Of a DNA stretch of 64,000 nucleotides, positions 26,111 through 35,433 are shown one piece after another. The stretch comes from Halorhabdus amylolytica. GTDB lineage: Archaea; Halobacteriota; Halobacteria; Halobacteriales; Haloarculaceae. The position numbers were made by a program, and so were the translations under genes. The first letter of the stretch is position 1. Each line of letters opens with the position of its first letter. The notes under the pieces are model-generated. The model was not told where the DNA came from, did not search any database, and saw only the letters and a program-made list of their open reading frames with translations. The DNA lies in the NCBI RefSeq assembly GCF_004944975.1, contig NZ_SPQG01000002.1, forward strand, positions 194,271-258,270, written 5' to 3'.

Positions 26111-26501
26111 TGAGTGTGTCGGTGAGTGGGGGTATGCGTTCGGAAGACTGTTCGATGAGCTGAGGTCCGGGGTGGTCCATCGCACAGACCCCGTGATTCG
26201 ATCCAGTAATATTCACATCCATTATTTATTTTGGATGCTAATACTACTATAATTACATTATGTGCGTGAATTATTGGTCTTAACACATCCTAGTTGAGGC
26301 TATTTTCCGAGCAATAATAAACTTCTAGCCGACATAACGGTGATAAAATATAGTGTATAGTGGATTTGAATAAACAAATGTTGATGATTGTGATGATGAA
26401 ACAAAAGAACACCCAATGGAGATCTGTGCTGAACTTACAGAGAGTATTCCTGAAAACCCCGAAGCGCAATCCTTGTTATCGACCTTCCCCTGTTTTCGCT
26501 A
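26111..26501. other. AT-rich intergenic region between the GH31 gene and lysA
   Basis: This 391-base divergent gap is far richer in A and T (about 26200-26480) than the rest of the window. It contains ATTTATTTTGG, AATAATAAAC and ATAAAATATAG stretches that could supply TATA boxes for both genes. A short GTG-initiated frame at 26360 runs into lysA and is not credible. The composition suggests recently acquired DNA. Confidence 0.6.
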
Positions 26502-27761
26502 ATGAGTCACTCGCCACTGGTCCGGCGCCTCGCCGACTGGGACCACGATCGGCTGCTCGATCTGGCCGCCGAATACGGGACGCCACTGTACGTTCTCGAT
26601 CCTGAACGTGTCGCCGAGAACTACCGCCGGTTCGATGCGGCTTTTCCAGACGCCGAGGTGATGTACGCCGCGAAGGCCCACACCGGCCGAGCCGCCCTTT
26701 CGACGTTGCTGGACACCGGCGCGACCATCGAGTGTGCCGCTCGCGGGGAGCTACAGCGGGCGATCGAGGCGGGCGCTAACCCGAACACACTCCAGTATAC
26801 GGCCGTCAATCCGCCCGACGCCGATCTCGATTACGCGGTCGAACTCGCTGAGGACAATCCGGGGCTCACGATCACCGGTGGTGCCGAGGACACGTTCGAC
26901 CGTCTCCAAGCGCGCGGCTACGACGGCCGCGTCGCGATCCGGATCAACCCTGGGATCGGGACGGGTCATCACGAGAAGGTTGCGACCGGCAAGGACGCGA
27001 AGTTCGGGATTCCCTACGAGCGCGTTCCCGCACTCGCTGACGACCTCCGGGAGCGTTTCGATCTCGTCGGTCTTCATGCCCACGTAGGAAGCGGTGTCCT
27101 CTCCGACGAGGTTGAGGATCACGCTCGCGCACTCGGCAAAGTCGCCGACCTGGCCCGTGAGGTCGGCGACGCCGACCTGGAGTTCGTCGATCTCGGCGGC
27201 GGGTTCGGTGTCCCCTATCGCGAGGACGAATCACCACTTGACCTCCAGGCCGTGGCCGAGACGGTCCGTGATGCGGTCGGCGACCTCGATACGACGATGA
27301 AATTCGAACCCGGGCGGTACGTCGTCGCCGACGCCGAGTTGATCCTTACGACGGTCAACACGATCAAAGAGGCCCCCGAAACGACCGTGGTCGGCGTCGA
27401 TGCCTCGCTGTCGACGTTGATCCGGCCGGCGATGTTCGACGCCTACCATCCGATCCGGAACGTCTCTTCGGCCGACAGCGAGGACGCGCCGGTCTCGATC
27501 GGCGGTCCGTGCTGTACGAGCGCGGATGTCTTCGCTACTGACCGACCGATCGCCCGACCGGAGCGTAAGGACGTCCTCGCGATCGGCAACGCCGGGGCCT
27601 ACGGGTACGAACTCGCCAATCACTTCCACTCCCAGCCCCGGCCCGCCGAGATCGCGATCGATGGCGACGGCGCCCGGGTCGTCCGTCGCCGGGAGACCAT
27701 GGCCGACGTCACACGCGTCGAGGACGAGGCCCCCGGCGCGCCCGATCCGGAGCGCGAGTGA
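26502..27761 (+). CDS. lysA: Diaminopimelate decarboxylase
   Basis: The 419-residue fold-III PLP enzyme converts meso-diaminopimelate to lysine. Evidence is the PLP lysine in VMYAAKAHTG, the glycine-rich DLGGGFGVPY phosphate-binding loop, FEPGRYVVADAELIL, and the C-terminal IGGPCCTSADVFA with the catalytic Cys, followed by GAYGYELANHF. Its stop overlaps the dapE start by one base. It is separated from dapABD by the GH31 gene. Confidence 0.95.
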   Translation: MSHSPLVRRLADWDHDRLLDLAAEYGTPLYVLDPERVAENYRRFDAAFPDAEVMYAAKAHTGRAALSTLLDTGATIECAARGELQRAIEAGANPNTLQYTAVNPPDADLDYAVELAEDNPGLTITGGAEDTFDRLQARGYDGRVAIRINPGIGTGHHEKVATGKDAKFGIPYERVPALADDLRERFDLVGLHAHVGSGVLSDEVEDHARALGKVADLAREVGDADLEFVDLGGGFGVPYREDESPLDLQAVAETVRDAVGDLDTTMKFEPGRYVVADAELILTTVNTIKEAPETTVVGVDASLSTLIRPAMFDAYHPIRNVSSADSEDAPVSIGGPCCTSADVFATDRPIARPERKDVLAIGNAGAYGYELANHFHSQPRPAEIAIDGDGARVVRRRETMADVTRVEDEAPGAPDPERE

Positions 27762-28852
27762 TGGCCTTCGACGTTCTCGAGTTCCACGAGCGCGCGGTCC
27801 GGACACCGTCCCACGAGTCGGTCGACGCGATGCGAACGCTGCTCGTCGAGACCCTCGAAGATGCGGGCGTGGACGTTCACGTAGATAGTGGCGGAAACGT
27901 CGTCGCGCAACGAGGCAGCAACGACACCGACGACAGCCCCCACCTCCTGCTCAATACCCACCTCGACACCGTTCCGCCTCACGTCCCGTACGAACGCGAC
28001 GGCGAGGTCGTCCGTGGACGAGGTGCCTGTGACGCGAAGGGGCCACTGGCGGCGATGGTAGCTGCCTTTCTGGAAGCCGACCTCGGGGACGGGCGAGTGA
28101 CTCTTGCCGTCACGCCCGACGAGGAGACGACCCAGACCGGCGCGGCACACCTCGTCGAGACGTCAGTCACTGACTTCGACGCGGCGATCGTCGGCGAACC
28201 GACGGGGCTGGACATTTGCTACGCCGCCCGCGGTCAGTTCGAAGGGACGATTACCCTCACCGGTGAGAGTGCCCACGCGAGCGATCCGGCCGACGGGATC
28301 AACGCGCTCCGGGCCGTCGGCCCGACCATCGAAGCGATGGATCGCTACGACGACGAGCACGGCCCCGGCGAGCACGACACGCTCGGCGCGCCGACGCTGA
28401 CGCTGACGATGATCGAGGGCGGCGAGGCCTCGAACCAGATCCCGGCCGAAGTGACGATCACCTTCGATCGTCGGAGCGTCCCACCCGAGCGAAGCGAGGA
28501 GTTTCCCGCTTCCTTGAAGGCTCACCTGCGGGACTCGCTCCCCGGGGATATCGACATCTCCGTCGAACTGATCCGGCCCGACACGCCGTTCCCCGAGGCG
28601 TTCGAGACGGACCCAGAGGCTCAAATCGTCGAGGTTCTGCGGGACGCGAGCGGCGGGGCCGTGCGCCCCTTCGGTGCGGCGACGGAGGCCGCCCAGTTCG
28701 CCGACATCGCGCCGACGGTCGTCTTCGGTCCCGGCGTGTTGAGCGACGACGAGGGACCGGTCGCCCACTCGCCGCGGGAGTACGTCGATCAGCGGGATGT
28801 CGAACGAGCGGCGAACGTCCTGACCGAGGCCGTCGACGTAGTGGTCCGCTGA
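27761..28852 (+). CDS. dapE: Succinyl-diaminopimelate desuccinylase (M20 family)
   Basis: The 363-residue M20 metallopeptidase-family protein has LLLNTHLDTVPPH (first zinc ligand and catalytic Asp), GRGACDAKGPLAAM (bridging Asp) and TPDEETTQTGA (catalytic Glu pair). A dimerisation domain with GESAHASDPADGINAL and a C-terminal His in AHSPREYVD follow. The one-base overlap with lysA supports a lysine role. Many haloarchaea carry dapF between lysA and dapE, as I recall; here no dapF is present. ArgE/LysK-type activity is a less likely alternative. Confidence 0.85.
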   Translation: MAFDVLEFHERAVRTPSHESVDAMRTLLVETLEDAGVDVHVDSGGNVVAQRGSNDTDDSPHLLLNTHLDTVPPHVPYERDGEVVRGRGACDAKGPLAAMVAAFLEADLGDGRVTLAVTPDEETTQTGAAHLVETSVTDFDAAIVGEPTGLDICYAARGQFEGTITLTGESAHASDPADGINALRAVGPTIEAMDRYDDEHGPGEHDTLGAPTLTLTMIEGGEASNQIPAEVTITFDRRSVPPERSEEFPASLKAHLRDSLPGDIDISVELIRPDTPFPEAFETDPEAQIVEVLRDASGGAVRPFGAATEAAQFADIAPTVVFGPGVLSDDEGPVAHSPREYVDQRDVERAANVLTEAVDVVVR

Positions 28853-28904
28853 CTGCAGGGGAGTCCACAGACGTCGAGGTGCACCTCCTCTCACTCCGTA
28901 TCGA

Positions 28905-29066
28905 TCAGCCGTCGCTGTCGAGGGTGGTGTTACCGTCGGCCCGAAACGCGTCCGCGCGATCCTCGATGAATGTGTGCATGTCACGTGGAGGCCGACCGAG
29001 AATCCACTGACTGTCCCGCGTGACGCGATCGGCGAGACCGGCGGTCGAGCCGTCGGCCTTTTTCAC
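28905..29066 (-). CDS. Possible small haloarchaeal protein (53 aa)
   Basis: A GTG-initiated frame encodes a 53-residue acidic peptide containing LADRVTRDSQWILGRPP and MHTFIEDRADAF. Amino-acid composition and third-position GC look like real haloarchaeal coding sequence, whereas other frames here give arginine-rich shadows. It lies just downstream of proS on the same strand, beyond a hairpin. The start is uncertain, and an internal ATG at the MHTF position is possible. I do not know its function. Confidence 0.45.
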   Translation of the reverse strand: MKKADGSTAGLADRVTRDSQWILGRPPRDMHTFIEDRADAFRADGNTTLDSDG

Positions 29067-29085
29067 CCATGTTTTTGCCGCGAGC

Positions 29086-29106
29086 GGTTCGCGCTTTGCG
29101 CGAACC
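29086..29106 (-). terminator. Hairpin downstream of proS
   Basis: A perfect 9-base stem, GGTTCGCGC / GCGCGAACC, with a 3-base loop lies 20 bases after the proS stop. It may end proS transcription or separate proS from the small downstream frame. No T-run follows immediately on the minus strand. Confidence 0.4.
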
Positions 29107-29125
29107 CGAGCGGGAAAAAGATGGT

Positions 29126-30580
29126 TTAGTATGTCTTGGCGAAGTATGCCGTCTCCTCGGCCTCCTCGCCACAGATCGCACAGTCGTCGTGGATCGGTTC
29201 CTCGTCGCGGTCCTTCGGAACCATCACGATCTCGGCGGCGATGGCGTCCTTGATCGGTTCCTCGCAGTCCTCGTCGCCACACCAGCCACACTTGACGTAG
29301 CCGCCGTGCTGGCCGATCGTACCGAGGATCTCTTCACGGGATTCCGCCTCGCGGATCTCTCCTTCCAGGGTTTCCTCGGCGCTCGCGTAGAGCTTCGCGA
29401 AGATGGTATCGAGATGCTCGGAGACGATTTCGGCGACGCCTTCGCGCTCGACCGTAATTTCCTCGCCGTCGGGACGGTGGACGAGCGTGAGTTCGTCGTC
29501 TTCGACCTCGTAGGATCCGATCTCGATCCGGAGCGGGACACCGTTGAGTTCGTGTTCGTTGTACTTGAAGCCGGGATTGCGGTGGTCGCGGTCGTCCAGT
29601 TCGACCCGAACGCCCGCATCTCGGAGGGCCGCCTCGACTGTCTCGGCGTATTCGAGGACGTCGTCCTTGCTGTCCTCGTCCCAGATCGGGACGATGGCGA
29701 CCTGGGTCTCGGCAAGCGTCGGTGGCAGGACCAGTCCCTGGTCGTCGCTGTGAGTCATGAACAGCGCACCGAGCGCCCGCCAGGACAGCCCCCAGGAGGT
29801 CGTGTGGGCAGTCTTCTCTTCTTCGTCCTCGTCGACGTACGTCACGTCGTAGGCCTCCGCGAAGGAAGTCCCCAGGTAGTGGGAGGTCCCGCCCTGGACT
29901 GACTTGCCATCGGGCATCAGCGCCTCGACGCTCGTCGTCGTGTGTGCGCCGGGGAACTTGTCGTGTTCGGGTTTCCGGCCGGTCAACACCGGCATCGCCA
30001 GGACGTCCTCGTAGAGGCGCTCGTACTGCTCGAGACGGGTCTCCATCTCCTCGATCGCGTCCCCGGCGTCGTGGTGGGCGGTGTGACCTTCCTGCCAGAG
30101 GAACTCCTTCGTGCGGAAGAACGGCTTGGTCTCGGTGGCTTCCCACCGGACGACGCTACACCACTGATTGACGCGGATCGGGAGGTCCCGATGGGATCGG
30201 GTCCACTGGGCAAGGAAGGGCGTGATGATGCTCTCACTTGTCGGTCGGACCGCCAGACGCTCCTCCAGTTCGTCGTAGCCTCCTTGCGTGACCCACGCCA
30301 CCTCGGGGTCAAACCCCTCGACGATGTCCTTCTCCTTTTCGAGATAGCTTTCGGGGATGAAAAGCGGGAAATAGGCGTTCTGGACGCCGGTCTCCTTGAA
30401 CCAGCCGTCGAGGTAGTTCTGGAGTCGTTCCCAGATGGCGTACCCGCGGGGGCGGGTGACGATGAACCCGCCCATCGGGGCGTAGTCGGCCAGGCCGGCT
30501 TTCTGGACCAGTTCGGCGTACCACTCGCCGGTCGCGTGTTCCTTGCTCTCGGTGATGCCGAGCTCTTGCTCGCCGCTCAT
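29126..30580 (-). CDS. proS: Prolyl-tRNA synthetase (archaeal/eukaryotic type)
   Basis: The 484-residue class II synthetase shows motif 2 as VNQWCSVVRWEATETKPFFRTKEFLWQEGHTAH and motif 3 as SWGLSWRALGALFMTHSDDQGLVLPP. An anticodon-binding domain follows with VAIVPIW and DDRDHRNPGFKYNEHELNGVPLRIEIG. The C-terminal zinc domain has CGWCGDEDCEE and CAICGEEAEETAYFAKTY, typical of the archaeal/eukaryotic form. The ATG at 30580 (MSGEQELGITE) matches archaeal starts; a longer upstream extension is arginine-rich and improbable. Confidence 0.95.
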   Translation of the reverse strand: MSGEQELGITESKEHATGEWYAELVQKAGLADYAPMGGFIVTRPRGYAIWERLQNYLDGWFKETGVQNAYFPLFIPESYLEKEKDIVEGFDPEVAWVTQGGYDELEERLAVRPTSESIITPFLAQWTRSHRDLPIRVNQWCSVVRWEATETKPFFRTKEFLWQEGHTAHHDAGDAIEEMETRLEQYERLYEDVLAMPVLTGRKPEHDKFPGAHTTTSVEALMPDGKSVQGGTSHYLGTSFAEAYDVTYVDEDEEEKTAHTTSWGLSWRALGALFMTHSDDQGLVLPPTLAETQVAIVPIWDEDSKDDVLEYAETVEAALRDAGVRVELDDRDHRNPGFKYNEHELNGVPLRIEIGSYEVEDDELTLVHRPDGEEITVEREGVAEIVSEHLDTIFAKLYASAEETLEGEIREAESREEILGTIGQHGGYVKCGWCGDEDCEEPIKDAIAAEIVMVPKDRDEEPIHDDCAICGEEAEETAYFAKTY

Positions 30581-30794
30581 ACTCGTGTGTCCACGAGGGA
30601 CGGCATAAACCCGCCGTGTTCCGCTCGCTTTCCGCGAAGCCACCGTCTATCCGCTTCGGGTGTCGGTTCGGTCCTGCCCCTCGAATCCTGCGGGATGGCG
30701 AAGCCCCGCCTCGCTGCTTTCCTCCTCGAGAGAGGCCAGGCTTCAAGTCACCTGAAACCAATCAGAGCATTGGGGGAACTGATGGTGAACACTC

Positions 30795-31187
30795 GTGACT
30801 GACGCTGCCCGCGGTCCCGACGGGAAATGGCGGATCAACCGGACGCTTCTGGGCGCTTCGGCGGTCGCACTCGGCGTGGCGATCGTCGCCGTGTTCCCTC
30901 TCAGAGTCGTCCCCAGTCCCTGGTTTGCGGACTCACTGTTGCACTTCTCCGGTGGCTTGGCACTGACGCTCGGCCTGGCCGCTATCGTCCCGCGGCGGGA
31001 CGATCTCCTAGCGCTACTCGTCGTCCTCTTGGGTGTCCTCTGGGAGCCCGTCGAAGCGGTCCACTACGGTCGCGACACGCTCCCGGCGATGGCCGACTGG
31101 ATGACGAACAACGATACGCTGAAAGACATGAGTTTAGTCGCAGTCGGGGCGCTGGTAGCGTTGGTCGCGATCGGGCGTTACGAGTGA
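30795..31187 (+). CDS. Small polytopic membrane protein
   Basis: The 130-residue protein has three to four hydrophobic segments (about residues 18-38, 45-65, 69-84 and 112-127). A conserved-looking loop, WEPVEAVHYGRDTLPAMADWMTNNDTLKDMS, lies between the last two. It starts with GTG. No family is recognised with confidence; the loop with W, E, H and D residues resembles small VanZ-like or DUF2238-like membrane proteins. It is probably monocistronic. Confidence 0.7.
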   Translation: MTDAARGPDGKWRINRTLLGASAVALGVAIVAVFPLRVVPSPWFADSLLHFSGGLALTLGLAAIVPRRDDLLALLVVLLGVLWEPVEAVHYGRDTLPAMADWMTNNDTLKDMSLVAVGALVALVAIGRYE

Positions 31188-31339
31188 GTTTGCGGGGTGT
31201 CCCGGACGCGATCCTAGCCTTCGTCGATAGATATCCGGGGACCCCTCTCCTCAGTGAGGTACCACAGATCGACGTGCTCTGTTGTTCGATCCGCCTGTCG
31301 AGCGAGTGCGGCGGTGACCCGGCAGCCGACGCTCGCGTT

Positions 31340-32158
31340 TCAATCGGCCGTCAGCGTCGCCGCCCCGTCCTCCGTCGTCCGGAGCGTCCCGGCGAAGGTC
31401 CCGCGGTAGCCGAAGATGTGCTCGTAGCCGTATGCCGAGAAGAGGATAGGGTCAAAGCCCTCCTCGGCGGCCAGTCCTTCCCCGTCAACCGCGGCGTAGG
31501 TCTCGCCGGCGTCGACGTGGACGAAGTTCTCGGCGAAGACCTCGTATTCCTCGGCCGGTGGCTTCTCGACGGGCTCGCCCTGCTCGTAGACCTCCAGGTC
31601 GTGGGCGATGGTCTCACCGGCGATGGCACCCGTGGCCGTCAAGAACTCCCGGGCCAGCCGGTAGGCGTTCTCGGCGGCTTCCACCGAACCCTGATAGCCC
31701 GCCTCGACTTCGAGGATGTCCGCCTCCGCGGCGAACAGTCGTCCCTCGGCGTTGACGCCGGTCTCGACCAGCGCCCGGACGGAGAGGTGTGGGACGATCT
31801 CTCTGGCGAGATCGTTCAGTCCGGACGTGATCGCGAAAGGTTTGGCCGCTGAGCGCGTCGAGTGGATCGACAGTACCGTACATCCCCGGACGGCCTCGGC
31901 GAGTTCGACCGCGAGGTCTCGCTCGTGAGCGTCCTCGGACGTCGCCTCGTCGAACGCCCGGTTGAGATCCGTATCGACGTAGCGGACCCCCTCGGCCAGG
32001 GCTTTCTCGTTCGCGACGATGAGTCGGACCGGTCGCTGTACCGTCGACTCGTCGCCCAGTAGCCGATCGACTGCCCGAACGCCACAGGGTTCGTCGCCGT
32101 GGATCGCCGCCACGATCGCCAGTTCCGGGTGCCCCTCCCCGAGTTGCTCGACGCGCAT
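31340..32158 (-). CDS. Succinylglutamate desuccinylase/aspartoacylase-family metalloenzyme
   Basis: The 272-residue protein belongs to the zinc carboxypeptidase-like AspA/AstE family. AAIHGDEPCG supplies the first His and Glu zinc ligands, VDTDLNRAFDE the conserved Asn-Arg, and VLSIHSTRS the third ligand His. Family members hydrolyse N-acyl amino acids; the substrate here is unknown. It is followed after 75 bases by a divergent small conserved gene. Confidence 0.85.
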   Translation of the reverse strand: MRVEQLGEGHPELAIVAAIHGDEPCGVRAVDRLLGDESTVQRPVRLIVANEKALAEGVRYVDTDLNRAFDEATSEDAHERDLAVELAEAVRGCTVLSIHSTRSAAKPFAITSGLNDLAREIVPHLSVRALVETGVNAEGRLFAAEADILEVEAGYQGSVEAAENAYRLAREFLTATGAIAGETIAHDLEVYEQGEPVEKPPAEEYEVFAENFVHVDAGETYAAVDGEGLAAEEGFDPILFSAYGYEHIFGYRGTFAGTLRTTEDGAATLTAD

Positions 32159-32233
32159 GGGGACCGATAAGTCGTCGAGTCACAAGAGCTACCGGAATGT
32201 CTGTCGGGTGGAGTCCGGATATCGGGACCGCGT

Positions 32234-32728
32234 TCACTCCCGGTCCGGATCGATCCCGAACGGACTCTCACCTTCGGTCCACTCCCAGCCGGGCAGGCGC
32301 GTCTGGAACCCGGCCGCAAGCGCCGCGTCGAGGTCGTCGAGTCCCGCGGCGTCGTCGGGATCGCCGTGCCTCTGTACGTCCGTGTAGTGGAACGTGGCTT
32401 CGGCAAGCGTCGACAGCGGCTGGCCGCCTGCGACCGTCGCAGCAAGCTGTCGGCCGAGCTGTTCGTCGACGACGAATCCCGGGTAGTCCCCTTCGACGTC
32501 TAGGTCACGGAGGATGGCGGCCAGCGCGGCGACGTTGACGGCGCGATCTCCGTCTGCAAAGACTGTCCTGACCGCGTCGTGGTACTGTTCGTCGCTGATC
32601 CGTTCGACGTCGGTCTCGAAAGCGTCGCCCAGATCAGTACGGACACGGTTGATCAGTGGGACGACGACCTCGCCGCGGTCTTCGATCCAGGTCCGTTCGG
32701 TGGCGACGACGGCTGGCGTCACGCGCAT
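32234..32728 (-). CDS. Conserved haloarchaeal protein of unknown function
   Basis: The acidic 164-residue soluble protein begins MRVTPAVVATERTWIEDRGEVVVPLINRV and continues through helical segments such as DEQYHDAVRTVFADGDRAVN. No membrane helix or metal motif is seen. Its composition and frame are convincing, but I do not recognise the family. The 294-base gap upstream, before the divergent aCPSF1 gene, shows only an AT-rich TTTTTATTAG patch at 32806. Confidence 0.75.
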   Translation of the reverse strand: MRVTPAVVATERTWIEDRGEVVVPLINRVRTDLGDAFETDVERISDEQYHDAVRTVFADGDRAVNVAALAAILRDLDVEGDYPGFVVDEQLGRQLAATVAGGQPLSTLAEATFHYTDVQRHGDPDDAAGLDDLDAALAAGFQTRLPGWEWTEGESPFGIDPDRE

Positions 32729-33022
32729 GGCACCACTCACGACGGGTTCGATCCTGTAGTTTCCGGAGATTCTCCTGTGAGTCGGTGCTGGATGTTTCCG
32801 AAGGTTTTTATTAGCAGAGGGGAATACCACCACGTGGAGCTCGGTTTTCCGGACTCTCAGCATTAGTCGAACCGGTCCGGAGTACCACACGAGCGGAAAG
32901 CGTTATCGTATCATGACATTACTATTCAGTCGGGGTCCCACCCATCGACAGCACGGGACTGCGCGGGGACGTTCGAATCTGTGCCGCGGTGAGGGTCGGG
33001 GCGCCCGTTGGTTCTTGCAGCT

Positions 33023-34939
33023 ATGAGCAAGGTAGATCAGCAACTCGAGGACACGAAGGCGACGATCGAGAGCGAAGTACCGAACGACATCTCCATCACG
33101 GAGGTCACCTACGAGGGGCCGGAGCTGGTCGTTTACACCCGCGATCCCAAGACGTTCGCGGACAACGGCGACCTCGTCCGGCGACTGGCCTCGAAACTCC
33201 GCAAACGGATCACCGTTCGGCCGGATCCAGAGGTCCTCTCTCGACCGTCTGAGGCCAGAGAGCAGATTCGTGCGGTGATCCCCGAGGAGGCCAGCGTCAC
33301 CGACCTGGATTTCCACGAGGACACCGGCGAGGTGGTCATCGAGGCCGAGAAACCGGGGATGGTGATCGGCCGGCACGGTTCGACGCTCCGGGAGATAACC
33401 AAGGAGGTCGGCTGGACGCCCGAAGTCGTCCGAACGCCACCGATCGAGTCCTCGACAGTCAGTAACGTCCGTAGTTTCCTCACGCAAGAACGGGAAGACC
33501 GTCGGGATATTCTCGAACGCATCGGTCGGCAGATCCACCGTGAGGAGATGTCCGACGACGAGTGGGTCCGTATCACCACACTCGGGTGCTGTCGGGAGGT
33601 CGGCCGTGCTGCGTTCATCCTCTCGACGCCCGAGACCCGTGTCCTCATCGACTGTGGCGACAAGCCCGGTGCGGAGGGCGAGGTCCCGTACCTCCAGGTG
33701 CCCGAGGCGCTCGGGTCGGGCGCGAGTTCGCTCGACGCCGTCGTCCTGACCCACGCTCACCTCGATCATTCCGCGCTCATTCCTCTCCTGTTCAAATACG
33801 GGTATGACGGCCCGATCTACACGACCGAGCCGACCCGCGATCTGATGGGCCTGCTCACGCTCGACTACCTCGACGTCGCTGCCAAGGAGGGACGGAGTCC
33901 GCCCTACGACTCAGAGATGGTTCGAGAGGCGATCAAACACACCATCCCGATCGAATACGGCGACGTGACGGACATCTCGCCGGACATCAAGCTGACGATG
34001 CACAACGCCGGGCATATCCTCGGTTCGGCGGTCTCGCACTTCCACGTCGGCGACGGTCTGTACAACGTCGCCTTCTCCGGGGACATCCACTACGAGGACA
34101 CGCGGTTGTTCAACGGTGCCGTCAACGACTTCCCGCGTGTCGAGACGCTCGTCCTCGAGTCGACCTACGGCGGCCGCAACGACTATCAGACCGACCAGGC
34201 GGACTCCGAACAGAAACTCAAGAAGGTCATCACCGAAACCCACGAGCAGGGCGGCAAGGTCTTGATCCCGGCGTTCGCCGTGGGGCGGTCCCAGGAGCTG
34301 ATGTTGGTCCTCGAAGAGGCGATGCGAAGCGGCGACATCCCGGAAATGCCGGTTCACCTGGACGGGATGATCTGGGAAGCGACTGCCATTCACACCACGT
34401 ATCCGGAGTATCTCCGTGACGATCTCCGGGATCGGATCTTCCACGACGACGAGAACCCGTTCCTCGCCGACCAGTTCAACCACATCGACGGCGGCGAGGA
34501 CGAGCGACAGGACGTCGCCGACGGCGATCCCGCGATTATCCTCTCGACGTCGGGGATGGTCACTGGCGGGCCGATCATGTCCTGGCTCGAGCACGTCGGT
34601 CCCGACCCGGACTCGACGCTCGTCTTCGTCGGGTATCAGGCCCAGGGGACGCTGGGTCGGCGGATCCAGAACGGCTGGGACGAGATTCCGCTGGGCAACG
34701 GGAGCCGAGGGAACACCCTGCAGCTGGAAATGGACGTCGAGACCGTCGATGGGTTCTCGGGCCACGCCGACCGCCAGGGCCTGGAAAACTTCGTGAAGAC
34801 GATGAACCCACGCCCGGAAAAGATCCTCTGTGTCCACGGCGACGAGTCCTCCGTCCAGGACCTCTCCTCGGCACTGTATCACGACTACAATCTCCGGACG
34901 TTCGCGCCCAAGAACCTAGAGACCTTCCGGTTCGTCTGA
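33023..34939 (+). CDS. aCPSF1/FttA beta-CASP ribonuclease (transcription termination factor)
   Basis: The 638-residue protein has two N-terminal KH domains, the second with a GxxG loop in VIGRHGS near residue 113. A metallo-beta-lactamase domain follows with HAHLDHS at residues 244-250, and a beta-CASP domain containing FAVGRSQELMLVLEEA and the late STSGMVTGGP and HADRQGLENFV histidine motifs. Archaeal aCPSF1 (FttA) cleaves nascent RNA 3' ends and terminates transcription. Length and architecture match. The ATG at 33023 gives MSKVDQQLEDTK, the familiar haloarchaeal start. Confidence 0.95.
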   Translation: MSKVDQQLEDTKATIESEVPNDISITEVTYEGPELVVYTRDPKTFADNGDLVRRLASKLRKRITVRPDPEVLSRPSEAREQIRAVIPEEASVTDLDFHEDTGEVVIEAEKPGMVIGRHGSTLREITKEVGWTPEVVRTPPIESSTVSNVRSFLTQEREDRRDILERIGRQIHREEMSDDEWVRITTLGCCREVGRAAFILSTPETRVLIDCGDKPGAEGEVPYLQVPEALGSGASSLDAVVLTHAHLDHSALIPLLFKYGYDGPIYTTEPTRDLMGLLTLDYLDVAAKEGRSPPYDSEMVREAIKHTIPIEYGDVTDISPDIKLTMHNAGHILGSAVSHFHVGDGLYNVAFSGDIHYEDTRLFNGAVNDFPRVETLVLESTYGGRNDYQTDQADSEQKLKKVITETHEQGGKVLIPAFAVGRSQELMLVLEEAMRSGDIPEMPVHLDGMIWEATAIHTTYPEYLRDDLRDRIFHDDENPFLADQFNHIDGGEDERQDVADGDPAIILSTSGMVTGGPIMSWLEHVGPDPDSTLVFVGYQAQGTLGRRIQNGWDEIPLGNGSRGNTLQLEMDVETVDGFSGHADRQGLENFVKTMNPRPEKILCVHGDESSVQDLSSALYHDYNLRTFAPKNLETFRFV

Positions 34940-34955
34940 CTGCTGGGCTGTTTAC

Positions 34956-35414
34956 ATGACCGACGTCTCGAGCCCTGATCGATCGAAAGCCTTCGACCGG
35001 TTTCGCCGGGGTTCCCGGACGTGGCTCGCTGTCGCCACGCTGATCGCCGTTGTCGCAACCGCCGGCAGTCTCTATTTGAGTCTCGGTCTCGGACTGGTTC
35101 CCTGCCGACTCTGCTGGTATCAGCGCATCTTGATGTACCCGCTCGTGATCGTCCTCGGGATAGCGAGTTTCGAGAACCGACGTGGTGTCTTCCGGACCGC
35201 ACTCCCGCTATCGACTCTCGGTGGCGGGATCGCGGCCTATCACTCCATGTTGCAGGTTTCGGCCGCGACGGGAGGCGCGTGTACACTCGGGGGAGGTGGG
35301 TGCGGGACTATCCAGTTGCGAGTCCTCGGCCTGTCGATACCGAACCTGTCGCTACTCGCGTTCGCACTGATAACAACCGCGATGCTCGTCCTCGCTGTTC
35401 GATCGTCCGATTGA
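34956..35414 (+). CDS. DsbB-like disulfide bond formation protein
   Basis: The 152-residue protein has four membrane helices. The first pair surrounds the CRLCWYQR redox motif (C50, C53), and the second extracellular loop carries C109 and C116 in ACTLGGGGCGTIQ. Both pairs are features of DsbB, which passes electrons from secreted thiols to quinones. It starts 16 bases after aCPSF1. The DsbA partner is not in the window. Confidence 0.9.
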   Translation: MTDVSSPDRSKAFDRFRRGSRTWLAVATLIAVVATAGSLYLSLGLGLVPCRLCWYQRILMYPLVIVLGIASFENRRGVFRTALPLSTLGGGIAAYHSMLQVSAATGGACTLGGGGCGTIQLRVLGLSIPNLSLLAFALITTAMLVLAVRSSD

Positions 35415-35433
35415 GAGAAACAAGACGGGGTGT

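Noticed and set aside
26360-26605. 81-codon GTG frame in the AT-rich gap before lysA
   Set aside because: It runs into lysA in another frame, has no recognisable domain, and its second half is an arginine-rich shadow.
32960-33005. GTTCGAATC resembling a tRNA T-loop
   Set aside because: Flanking bases do not form the T-stem, and no acceptor or anticodon arm could be paired.
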